Notes: generated by a model not told the origin, from the letters alone. A DNA stretch of 7,301 bases from Desulfocapsa sp. (GCA_029942265.1 JAOZTO010000119.1:1-7301); one strand, 5' to 3'. Positions 1 through 6,247 are shown, counted from the stretch's first letter. Made by a program: numbers and translations.

Positions 1-140
1 ATATGACCTAAAGCTGAGCGCCTACATGGGGAAGTTATTTCGTCCCCGTTCCTTATTATGTGACAGTAACGATATGTTGCTGTCACATTTTCCACAAGTG
101 TGTCCAGAAAAAAACTTCTGAACCCATTCAACCCCTTAAA
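1..140. other. Gene-free left flank downstream of the permease operon
   Basis: I see no supportable gene here. The stretch is the 3' flank of the minus-strand permease gene. It holds three small dyads: a GGGGA/TCCCC hairpin at 28-47, a 13-bp stem-loop at 58-88, and a 5-bp CAGAA/TTCTG dyad at 105-120 around a run of seven A residues. A plus-strand frame stays open from position 2 into the permease gene, but its translation has no recognisable domain and it runs antisense to a convincing gene, so I do not call it. Confidence 0.6.
58..88. terminator. 13-bp stem-loop, possible (bidirectional) terminator
   Basis: ATGTGACAGTAAC (58-70) and GTTGCTGTCACAT (76-88) are complementary at 12 of 13 positions, and the remaining pair is a G-U wobble in one transcript. 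They enclose a five-base loop, GATAT. On the plus strand TTTT follows at 88-91, which suits a gene arriving from the left of the window. On the minus strand the hairpin lies 53 bases past the permease stop codon and is followed by AATAAGG, a poor U-tract. It may serve converging transcripts from both sides. The stem is clear; the terminator role is inferred. Confidence 0.45.
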
Positions 141-1130
141 CTACTCATCCTTTGTCACTGGTCCAAATATCTTTGGTACCAATTTTATATACCATGCCGC
201 TGACTGAATTTGAATAACATAAGCTAGTGAAATCAGCAGAGCAATAGTCATTCCCTGTTCTTTAAAGGCTGTCATGGCAATGGCAAGAGCAATGGAAAGA
301 TCTCGCATAACTACGCCAAAAACCATAGCGATGGCATCTCCGCGTTTGAAAAAAAACTTTCCTATTAAAGAAAGTAACACATAAGAAATAAAGTAAAAAA
401 GAATTAATGGAATAATAATCGTCAGAATATCACCGGGATTTGCCAGGATATTTTTCGCCTTCAGTGCCATGGCTGTAAAAGCAATCATAGCAACGCCTAA
501 AGCTGAGAAAGGAGGAAACATCGGTTTATATATCTCCATCCAATCTTTTTGACCATGTTTTTTGACCAGATAATTTTGAGTCACAAGCCCTGCTATCATT
601 GGAACAAAAACAAAGATGCAAATTTGTTGAAACATATGCACCATATCCACATCCACAGTAGCCCCCATAAACACTTTGGTGTATATCGGTGCAGCCAGAG
701 AACCGATGATCAGACCAAATACGAGCATTTTCGTTGCCGCTTCTTTATTTCCTTTTGCAAATCCAGTCCAGGATATAGTCATTCCAGAGGCTGGTAGTAC
801 TCCAATAAGAAACAATCCCACAGCCCAAAGGCCAAATTTTTCCTCCATACCTGTAAAGAAAATTTTCCCTATGGTGTAGACCATAATAGGAACAAAAACA
901 AAATTAATTACCTGTGTCACCACCTGTAGCTTTAAATCGCCACCCTTAAAAATAGTTTTCGTGTTCAAGGTGGCCATCATTGGGTAAATCATGATAAAGG
1001 TAATAGGAATAATCAACTGTTTCAAGGGTCTTGCATCAAAAAGATACCCACCACCAATAACCCCGAGAATCATAGCAACAGGAATGACGTAGACAAGATT
1101 TTTCTGCAATAATTTTAGTATGTTCATCAT
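141..1130 (-). CDS. BASS/ACR3-superfamily permease (arsenic-resistance-protein-like)
   Basis: Integral inner-membrane transporter of the bile acid:sodium symporter superfamily, closest in appearance to proteins named arsenic resistance protein. The substrate is not established. The protein is 329 aa, with about ten hydrophobic segments near residues 10-29, 40-54, 70-92, 101-118, 134-152, 166-184, 207-223, 234-256, 266-288 and 293-314, the usual count for this fold. Recognisable blocks are LPASGMTISWTGFAKGNKEA (residues 112-131), the FFKRGDAIA loop and MRDLSIALAIA. True ACR3 arsenite exporters have an essential cysteine in the fourth helix; the aligned position here appears to be Ser115, so arsenite export is doubtful. 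The ATG at 1130 is preferred over an upstream in-frame TTG at 1148, because GGAGA (1137-1141) lies six bases before it; a second ATG follows at 1127. It sits 28 bases after the DUF302 gene, probably in the same operon. Confidence 0.85.
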   Translation of the reverse strand: MMNILKLLQKNLVYVIPVAMILGVIGGGYLFDARPLKQLIIPITFIMIYPMMATLNTKTIFKGGDLKLQVVTQVINFVFVPIMVYTIGKIFFTGMEEKFGLWAVGLFLIGVLPASGMTISWTGFAKGNKEAATKMLVFGLIIGSLAAPIYTKVFMGATVDVDMVHMFQQICIFVFVPMIAGLVTQNYLVKKHGQKDWMEIYKPMFPPFSALGVAMIAFTAMALKAKNILANPGDILTIIIPLILFYFISYVLLSLIGKFFFKRGDAIAMVFGVVMRDLSIALAIAMTAFKEQGMTIALLISLAYVIQIQSAAWYIKLVPKIFGPVTKDE

Positions 1131-1136
1131 TGTATT

Positions 1137-1141
1137 TCTCC
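1137..1141 (-). promoter_or_regulatory. Ribosome binding site fixing the permease start
   Basis: The minus strand reads GGAGA, then six bases (AATACA), then ATGATG. An upstream TTG start at 1148 would place this Shine-Dalgarno sequence inside the coding region, so the site decides for the ATG at 1130. Confidence 0.75.
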
Positions 1142-1158
1142 GAAACAAAAACGATTAT

Positions 1159-1575
1159 CTATTTGGCCTCATCGATCATAGAACGAATCTTGACAAATGT
1201 CTGTCCAACAGATTCAGCGAATTTGGGGTCATCGAGCACAAATGCTGCAATATCTGATGCCTGAAAGCTCAAATAACGTATCTGTGTTTTTCCGTCTTTA
1301 GAAAATACCATGACAAATTTGGGCATAAAAATAGCACGTTCGGGATTATTGGTTAAACTACCGTCAGCTTTTGTTGGTTTACAGACCTGCATCATGTGCA
1401 GATCAAATTCATCCGGTACATTTCCGCCATGTTCCCGAAATGTGCTTTTCATATCCATTGTTTCAGAGTTATTGACGACAAAATCATTTTTTTTCACCAA
1501 CGCAGCGAAATCAGCAACAAACTGAGCAACACTTTTTTCACTTTCAGCGCAGTACAGATCTTCATTACGATTCAT
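1159..1575 (-). CDS. DUF302 domain-containing protein
   Basis: Small protein of 138 aa resembling the DUF302 family, whose biochemical role is unknown. The family-like block is at residues 60-103: HMMQVCKP with Cys65, then a PERAIFMPKFVMVF strand and DGKTQIRYLSF, matching the usual pattern of a QVC(N/K)P motif followed by a strand and a turn with a glycine. There is no signal peptide or membrane segment, so it is probably cytoplasmic. A second cysteine is Cys9. The start is well supported: AAGGAGA at 1581-1587 lies five bases before the ATG. It is the first gene of a two-gene minus-strand operon with the permease 28 bases downstream. DUF302 proteins often occur near sulfur or metal and redox functions, so a role in handling the permease's substrate is possible, but that is inference. 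Confidence 0.8.
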   Translation of the reverse strand: MNRNEDLYCAESEKSVAQFVADFAALVKKNDFVVNNSETMDMKSTFREHGGNVPDEFDLHMMQVCKPTKADGSLTNNPERAIFMPKFVMVFSKDGKTQIRYLSFQASDIAAFVLDDPKFAESVGQTFVKIRSMIDEAK

Positions 1576-1580
1576 AATGG

Positions 1581-1587
1581 TCTCCTT
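1581..1587 (-). promoter_or_regulatory. Ribosome binding site of the DUF302 gene
   Basis: The minus strand reads AAGGAGA five bases before the ATG at 1575, a near-ideal Shine-Dalgarno site. It confirms the start and marks this operon as efficiently translated compared with the first three genes of the opposite block. Confidence 0.8.
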
Positions 1588-1614
1588 AATAGCTTTTTCA
1601 ATTTCTATATTTTA

Positions 1615-1638
1615 CCGCTATCCTCCATGGATAGCAGG
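1615..1638 (-). promoter_or_regulatory. Stem-loop upstream of the DUF302 operon
   Basis: GCTATCC (1617-1623) and GGATAGC (1629-1635) form a perfect 7-bp inverted repeat around TCCAT. Two further G-C pairs (1615-1616 with 1637-1638) form if A1636 is bulged. On the minus strand it lies about 40 bases upstream of the DUF302 start, so it is either a hairpin in the leader RNA or a DNA operator. The loop of the minus-strand RNA carries AUGGA, running into a purine-rich GGA. No U-tract follows on the minus strand, so it is not an ordinary terminator in that direction. Confidence 0.45.
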
Positions 1639-1655
1639 GTTTATTTTAGTTGGAA

Positions 1656-1670
1656 CATATGGGCATATGC
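1656..1670. repeat. Doubled CATATG motif
   Basis: CATATG occurs at 1656-1661 and again at 1664-1669, separated by GG. Each copy is its own reverse complement, and the second lies within the 8-bp palindrome GCATATGC (1663-1670). The pair sits about 80-95 bases upstream of the DUF302 start, where an operator or activator site for that operon could lie. Chance occurrence in AT-rich DNA is also plausible. Confidence 0.3.
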
Positions 1671-1854
1671 ACAAGATAGTTCCGCTCTCTATTCCTGTCA
1701 AGTTAAATAAACGGTAACTATTCAGCTGCACTCCATATTTGTTTTTTTCAGTCGAAGCATAATTTGCTAAGGGAGAGTGGAAAAATAGCGAAGTTGGGGC
1801 ACTATCCAAACATTTACAGTTCAGTGGTTAAGCCTATCTTTGAACCGAACCCGA

Positions 1855-1989
1855 ATGTTTACAATCATGTATAGAATTTTGCTTACAAAAAAGAATATTA
1901 TTAGTATTCTAGCATTCAGTAGTTTGGCTTTTTTTGAAGCCAACCAGAACATTAAAAACGCCATCAACATTTATTTTTTATTATTATGA
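1855..1989 (+). CDS. Possible 44-codon hydrophobic small ORF or leader peptide
   Basis: An ATG at 1855 opens a 44-codon frame, with an alternative in-frame ATG at 1867 giving 40 codons. It ends in TGA at 1987-1989 and so overlaps the ATG of the DUF4390 gene as ATGA, the typical form of translational coupling. The peptide has a basic patch (TKK), a hydrophobic stretch (IISILAFSSLAFF) and a hydrophobic end (IYFLLL). There is no Shine-Dalgarno sequence before either ATG, the frame overlaps two DNA dyads, and the composition is that of AT-rich spacer. It would explain how the downstream gene is translated without its own ribosome site, but chance is the more likely explanation. Confidence 0.15.
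   Translation: MFTIMYRILLTKKNIISILAFSSLAFFEANQNIKNAINIYFLLL
1892..1910. promoter_or_regulatory. 19-bp operator-like dyad
   Basis: AGAATA (1892-1897) and TATTCT (1905-1910) are perfect inverted arms. The inner bases also match around a central T apart from one pair, so 8 of 9 base pairs are symmetric. The length suits a helix-turn-helix dimer site. It overlaps the weak -10 candidate at 1902-1907 and lies about 75 bases before the DUF4390 start, so it could act as an operator for the ntrYX-hemB operon. The binding protein is unknown. Confidence 0.4.
1922..1945 (+). promoter_or_regulatory. Hairpin in the presumed 5' leader of the DUF4390-ntrYX operon
   Basis: TTGGCTT (1924-1930) pairs with AAGCCAA (1937-1943) around a T-rich loop, and one more G-C pair is possible with a bulge. 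It sits about 40 bases before the DUF4390 ATG. No T-tract follows it on the plus strand, so it is not a classic terminator. It may be an RNA leader structure or an incidental dyad. Confidence 0.35.
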
Positions 1990-2555
1990 TTCATCCTATT
2001 CTCAAAATGCTCCTTTTCTCCCTGATACTCTTTCCTGCAGGAGCTTCTTTTGCTAAATCGGAGCAGGATGTTCAATTCAGGGACATCACTATTACCACGT
2101 CAAGCAGCCACCTATTACTCTTCGGTGTTGTTAGCAATACCAAACACAAAGAACTTGAGCAGGCACTTCACAGTGGCATTCCCATGCGATTCACCTTTTT
2201 CGTTGAGTTGTCCCATACCAGAAACAACTGGATGGACGAAGAATTGGTTGAGCTGGAATTCACCCACACGTTGAAATATGACACCTTAAAGGAACACTAC
2301 CAGCTTGAACTGGAAGAGCAGAAGAACAGAACATTCACTTACGCAAATCTTGATGAAGCAATGACTGTAATGAATGAAATAAACGGCTTAAAGGTCATTG
2401 AGCTTACTGAATTACAGGCGGACAATGCATACGAAATACGATTAAAAGCTGAATTATTCCAGAAGACTCTGCCAATGAACCTTCATTATATTGTCCCCTT
2501 TATATCCATGTTAAACCTTGAAACTGACTGGATAACCATAGAGTTCACCTACTAA
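1986..2555 (+). CDS. DUF4390 domain-containing exported protein
   Basis: Protein of 189 aa with an N-terminal signal peptide: Lys7, a hydrophobic core at residues 8-19, and a likely cleavage after Ala23 (SFA then KSEQ). The mature part should lie in the periplasm. It matches the DUF4390 pattern seen beside NtrY-type kinases in delta-type genomes: an early strand with HLLLFGVVSNT, a FFVELSHTRNNWMDEE segment (residues 70-85), HTLKYDTLKEHYQLEL (93-108), a helical LDEAMTVMNEINGL stretch (122-135), and a closing strand region. The function is unknown. Its place five bases before the kinase gene suggests it affects the periplasmic signal that the kinase reads, which is inference. No Shine-Dalgarno sequence precedes the ATG; a second in-frame ATG at 2007 is no better and would shorten the signal peptide's basic end. 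Confidence 0.8.
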   Translation: MIHPILKMLLFSLILFPAGASFAKSEQDVQFRDITITTSSSHLLLFGVVSNTKHKELEQALHSGIPMRFTFFVELSHTRNNWMDEELVELEFTHTLKYDTLKEHYQLELEEQKNRTFTYANLDEAMTVMNEINGLKVIELTELQADNAYEIRLKAELFQKTLPMNLHYIVPFISMLNLETDWITIEFTY

Positions 2556-2560
2556 CCGGC

Positions 2561-4849
2561 ATGGACACAAGCACTCCAGAAAAACAAGCTCCACTGCTGG
2601 AACCAACTAAGTCACAGCTCAGCCAACGACAACGAAAAAAGAAAAAGCGCCTTATCAGGCGGGTTATTCTTATCTGTCTCTGTTTTATTCCACTTTTTAT
2701 ATGGCTGGAAAGTTCTTTACTCAAAGCTGATTTCACGCTCCCGATATCAAGTGATATTCTTATTTTTGGGGTTATAAACCTCAATGTGCTTTTTGTACTT
2801 CTCATTCTTTTTCTTGTGCTTCGTAGTCTTGCTGAGCTTTTTTTTGAAAGCAGACAAAACATTGCTGGATCAAAACTCAAAAGTAAACTTGTTATCTCTT
2901 TTATTTCACTTTCGCTTATTCCCACCATTCTTCTTTTTTTCATCTCCCTTCAATTTATCTCAACGAGTATGGACTACTGGTTCAATTCCAACATTGAGAT
3001 CTCACTACAAAACTCTCTAGATCTTGCAAAATCATATATCCAGGAAACCAAAACAGAAGTTGATCTTCTAGGAGAAACAGTTGAGCGTAATATTGTTTTT
3101 TTTAACAAAACAAATCCAGGTCCAGACGGTCTCAAAAATAATCTCTCTGCTATTTCCAAAGCCTATAACAGTAAAAACGGACTCTGTTTTACCCTTATCA
3201 CAGATCAAAGAAATAACTACTTCTCAGTTTCTTCTCCTCCTTTGAGTAACCAAAAACTCCCCAATATTCCGCTATCTACCCTCGACTCAGTTCAGCAGAA
3301 CAAGAAACCTGAAATCGTTATTCAAGAGCAAAACAGCGGAGAACTCATTCGTCGTGTCAATGCTATCCAGCTTGGTTGGGATCCGACAAAAGAAGTATAT
3401 CTGGTTACGACCCTCCTCATCAAAAAGGAACAAAAAAAACAATTAGACAACATTTCCAAAGGAATTGAAGACTACAGACAGTTAAATTACCTGAAAAAAC
3501 CTTTTAAATTCTGGTTGCTTATTATTCTTCTCATTGTAACGCTGCTTATTGTTTTTTCTGCTATCTGGTTTGGCCTCTATATTGCGCGAAGTATCACGGA
3601 ACCACTTGATAAAGTCGCTATGGCCACCAGACGAGTAGCAGACGGTGATCTTGATTTTGTTCTTGAAAAAGAATCAAATGATGAGATGGGGCTGCTTGTC
3701 GACTCGTTTAACACAATGACAAGCAATCTTAAATCCAGTAATTCTAAATTAGCCGTTGCTCACCACGCATTACAACAAAATTCCAGAGAATCAGACGATA
3801 GACGACGCTACACTGAAATCATCCTACAAAACGTTGAAGCTGGTGTTATCTCACTAAATGACGAAGGCACTATTACAACCATCAATCGATTTGCAGAAAA
3901 ACTTCTCAACATAGGCAAAGAGTACTTTCTGGGCAGCTCTTTTTCAGATGTCCTTGCACCTGAACATTCAATTATCATTGAAGATTTCATCCGTGAGCTC
4001 TCTATTACCGGTAAACAATCGGTTCGTCGTCCCCTCAAGATTTCTGTATTACGACAAAATTTTTCATTAATGGTCACCTTCACACGGCTTGAAAATGAAG
4101 TGGGTAAATCCTTAGGCTTTGTTCTTGTTTTTGCTAATCTAACAGAGCTTGAAAAGATGCAGAGAATGGCAGCCTGGCGCGAAGTTGCCAGACGTATCGC
4201 CCATGAAATAAAAAACCCGCTAACGCCAATTCAACTTTCTGCACAACGTCTCCGAAGGCGATATCCGGAAATAATAGAGCAGGAAAACTCCATATTTGAT
4301 CAATGTACCAATACTATCATTAAACAGGTAGATGAAATAAAAGTGCTTGTTAATGAATTTTCGCAATTTGCAAGGATGCCGAAAATCAATCGGGCAAACG
4401 CAAATATCACCGAAATGATGGACGAAACTCTATTTCTTTACAGACAGGCGCATCCAGAAATATCATTTACTGTCGAATCGCCCTCTGTTCCTACATTTAG
4501 TTTTGATATCGAGCAGATTAAACGCTGTTTTATCAATCTCTTTGACAATGCAGTTGCAGTTTTGCCCAAGGGCGGTACAATAGATATTTCTTTCAAACTC
4601 GACGAAGAAGAGGAAAACCTCTTTATACAGGTATCTGATTCAGGGCCTGGGATCGCAGATGATGAAAAAGTAAAACTCTTTGAGCCATACTTTTCAACGA
4701 AGAAGACCGGCACAGGATTAGGGCTTGCTATTGTGTCCACCATCATCGCCGATCATAACGGGTATATTCGTGTTCAAAATAAGATGCCCCACGGCGCAAC
4801 ATTTACGATTGAATTGCCACTGCTGAATAGTTACAAAAAAACATCATAA
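2561..4849 (+). CDS. ntrY: NtrY-like membrane sensor histidine kinase
   Basis: Inner-membrane sensor kinase of 762 aa that autophosphorylates and should pass phosphate to the NtrX-like regulator encoded next. Order: basic cytoplasmic start (residues 22-34), membrane segments near 35-53, 66-88 and 109-133, an extracytoplasmic sensor region at about 136-315, a fourth membrane segment at 317-341, HAMP at 341-394, PAS at about 414-530, a HisKA domain with H548 in the HEIKNP box, and an ATPase domain with the N box (N659, N663), G1 box DSGPGI (693-698), F box near 707-711, and G2 box GTGLGL (717-722). All catalytic boxes are intact. The three N-terminal membrane segments before the sensor region are typical of NtrY rather than NtrB. 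The start follows the DUF4390 stop by five bases and lacks a Shine-Dalgarno site, suggesting translational coupling. The signal sensed is not deducible here; in other bacteria NtrY links to nitrogen, nitrate respiration or envelope control. Confidence 0.9.
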   Translation: MDTSTPEKQAPLLEPTKSQLSQRQRKKKKRLIRRVILICLCFIPLFIWLESSLLKADFTLPISSDILIFGVINLNVLFVLLILFLVLRSLAELFFESRQNIAGSKLKSKLVISFISLSLIPTILLFFISLQFISTSMDYWFNSNIEISLQNSLDLAKSYIQETKTEVDLLGETVERNIVFFNKTNPGPDGLKNNLSAISKAYNSKNGLCFTLITDQRNNYFSVSSPPLSNQKLPNIPLSTLDSVQQNKKPEIVIQEQNSGELIRRVNAIQLGWDPTKEVYLVTTLLIKKEQKKQLDNISKGIEDYRQLNYLKKPFKFWLLIILLIVTLLIVFSAIWFGLYIARSITEPLDKVAMATRRVADGDLDFVLEKESNDEMGLLVDSFNTMTSNLKSSNSKLAVAHHALQQNSRESDDRRRYTEIILQNVEAGVISLNDEGTITTINRFAEKLLNIGKEYFLGSSFSDVLAPEHSIIIEDFIRELSITGKQSVRRPLKISVLRQNFSLMVTFTRLENEVGKSLGFVLVFANLTELEKMQRMAAWREVARRIAHEIKNPLTPIQLSAQRLRRRYPEIIEQENSIFDQCTNTIIKQVDEIKVLVNEFSQFARMPKINRANANITEMMDETLFLYRQAHPEISFTVESPSVPTFSFDIEQIKRCFINLFDNAVAVLPKGGTIDISFKLDEEEENLFIQVSDSGPGIADDEKVKLFEPYFSTKKTGTGLGLAIVSTIIADHNGYIRVQNKMPHGATFTIELPLLNSYKKTS

Positions 4850-4873
4850 GAACTTATTCAAAATAAAAATATC

Positions 4874-6247
4874 ATGCCAAAGAATATCCTCATCATCGAC
4901 GACGAAGCGCCAATTCGTGAAACCCTTTCAGATATTCTTGGGGACGAAGGTTTTTCTGCAATCAGTGCAGAATCTGCTGAACTGGGAATAACTCTTCTGG
5001 AAGAACATACTATTGATCTCGTTCTGCTTGATATCTGGCTTGGGGACAATATGGATGGCCTCACCGCATTAGTGAAAATCAAGAAAAAATATCCATCACT
5101 GCCTGTTATAATGATTTCAGGCCACGGTACTATAGAAACTGCTGTTCAGGCTACTCGTAAAGGTGCATTTGATTTTGTTGAAAAGCCACTCTCATACGAT
5201 AAAATCATCCTTGCCATATCCAATGGATTACGTTTTGCACAACTTGAAAAAGAAAATGCAATCCTTCGTGCCAAAACCGCAACTGCCGTACAACTCACGG
5301 GCGAATCACCCATAATTAATGACTTACGCGAACAAATACAAAGGGTTGCGCCAACAGATGCCTGGGTTTTAATACGGGGTGAACATGGGACTGGAAAAGA
5401 GCTTGTCGCACAATCCATACATCGCCTCTCCAATATGGCTGCACAGCCTATGATTGAAGTGAACTGTGCAGCAATTCCTGATGAACTTATTGAGTCGGAA
5501 CTGTTTGGACATGAAAAAGGTTCCTTTACAGGCGCATATAATTCCAAACGTGGGAAATTTGATCAAGCTGATGGGGGCATTCTGTTTCTCGATGAAATAG
5601 GCGATATGAGCCTTAAAACCCAAGCAAAAATATTGCGTATCCTCCAAGAACAAAAATTTGAACGTGTTGGTGGTCACAAAACTATCTCTGTTACTGTTCG
5701 TGTTCTAGCAGCTACCAACAAAAATCTTGAGGAAGAAATCAAACAGGGCAATTTTCGTGCTGACCTGTTCTGGCGACTTAATGTTGTCCCTATTTCAGTT
5801 CCTAGTCTTTGCGATCGTTTAGAAGATATTGAAGCACTGGTTGATGATCTTATGAAAGGAATCATCAAACGTGGAATTGGTGGGAAAACATTTTCTGCTG
5901 ATGCACTTCATCTTATGAGCCAACACTCCTGGCCTGGAAACGTTAGAGAACTAAGAAATTTTATTGAACGGATGGTTATAATGTGTACATCTGACACTAT
6001 TAGCGGTAAAGATGTCGCTCTTTTCCTTAATCCCGGATCTAAATCGAACAGTAGTTCTGATCAGCAAGACGTTCTGCGCCCTTATGAAGAACCAACCTTT
6101 AAAGAGGCAAAAAAACAATTCGAAAAAGCGTATCTGCAACAAAAACTCACCGGAAATAGAGGCAATGTTTCACAAACTGCCGAGCAGGTTGGCATGGAAC
6201 GAAGCCACTTACATAAAAAACTAAAATCACTCGAAATCACACATTAG
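4874..6247 (+). CDS. ntrX: NtrX-like sigma-54-dependent response regulator
   Basis: Cytoplasmic transcription activator of 457 aa. The receiver domain (1-120) has acidic residues D9 and D10, phosphoacceptor D53, Ser82 and Lys104; the DIWLGDNMDG stretch after D53 has the extended loop typical of NtrX. The AAA+ domain (about 142-370) shows Walker A GEHGTGKE (169-176), the sigma-54 contact loop GSFTGA (216-221), Walker B GGILFLDE (234-241), arginine-finger candidates R295 and R301, and WPGNVREL (353-360). A Fis-type helix-turn-helix ends the protein (about 425-455). GSFTGA replaces the commoner GAFTGA, a conservative change. It should hydrolyse ATP to open sigma-54 promoters after phosphorylation by the NtrY-like kinase, 24 bases upstream. 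No ribosome site is evident before the ATG. Its target promoters are unknown; I found no clean sigma-54 site in the window. Confidence 0.92.
   Translation: MPKNILIIDDEAPIRETLSDILGDEGFSAISAESAELGITLLEEHTIDLVLLDIWLGDNMDGLTALVKIKKKYPSLPVIMISGHGTIETAVQATRKGAFDFVEKPLSYDKIILAISNGLRFAQLEKENAILRAKTATAVQLTGESPIINDLREQIQRVAPTDAWVLIRGEHGTGKELVAQSIHRLSNMAAQPMIEVNCAAIPDELIESELFGHEKGSFTGAYNSKRGKFDQADGGILFLDEIGDMSLKTQAKILRILQEQKFERVGGHKTISVTVRVLAATNKNLEEEIKQGNFRADLFWRLNVVPISVPSLCDRLEDIEALVDDLMKGIIKRGIGGKTFSADALHLMSQHSWPGNVRELRNFIERMVIMCTSDTISGKDVALFLNPGSKSNSSSDQQDVLRPYEEPTFKEAKKQFEKAYLQQKLTGNRGNVSQTAEQVGMERSHLHKKLKSLEITH

Larger units (their letters stand above)
1576..1985. promoter_or_regulatory. 410-base divergent intergenic control region
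   Basis: This stretch separates the starts of the minus-strand DUF302/permease operon and the plus-strand DUF4390-ntrYX-hemB operon, so both promoters should lie here. I could not assign either with confidence. A weak plus-strand candidate has TTGCTT at 1879-1884 and TAGTAT at 1902-1907 with a 17-base spacer. The region contains four dyad or repeat structures listed separately (1615-1638, 1656-1670, 1892-1910, 1922-1945) and a 44-codon ORF at 1855-1989. Longer open frames here (for example 1618-1809 minus) have no recognisable domain, no good ribosome site, and composition like spacer DNA. Confidence 0.6.

Noticed and set aside
108..120. T-tract terminator just after the permease stop
   Set aside because: The seven-T run on the minus strand is not preceded by a GC-rich stem; the CAGAA/TTCTG dyad spans the run itself.
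2..206. Open plus-strand frame at the left edge
   Set aside because: It continues antisense into the permease gene and encodes nothing recognisable; a partial gene end cannot be supported.
1131..1148. Upstream TTG start for the permease (six extra residues)
   Set aside because: It would put the only good ribosome site (1137-1141) inside the gene; ATG at 1130 has that site at ideal distance.
1396..1710. 104-codon plus-strand ORF across the DUF302 gene
   Set aside because: Its first half is antisense to a well-supported gene, and the translation shows no family features.
1618..1809. 63-codon minus-strand ORF in the divergent spacer
   Set aside because: No recognisable domain, no convincing ribosome site, it runs through the 1615-1638 dyad, and its composition resembles spacer DNA.
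1925..1940. Sigma-54 (-24/-12) promoter candidate TGGC...GC before DUF4390
   Set aside because: GG (1926-1927) and GC (1939-1940) are separated by 11 bases rather than the required 10, the -12 element reads AAGC instead of TTGC, and the sequence is better explained as a hairpin.
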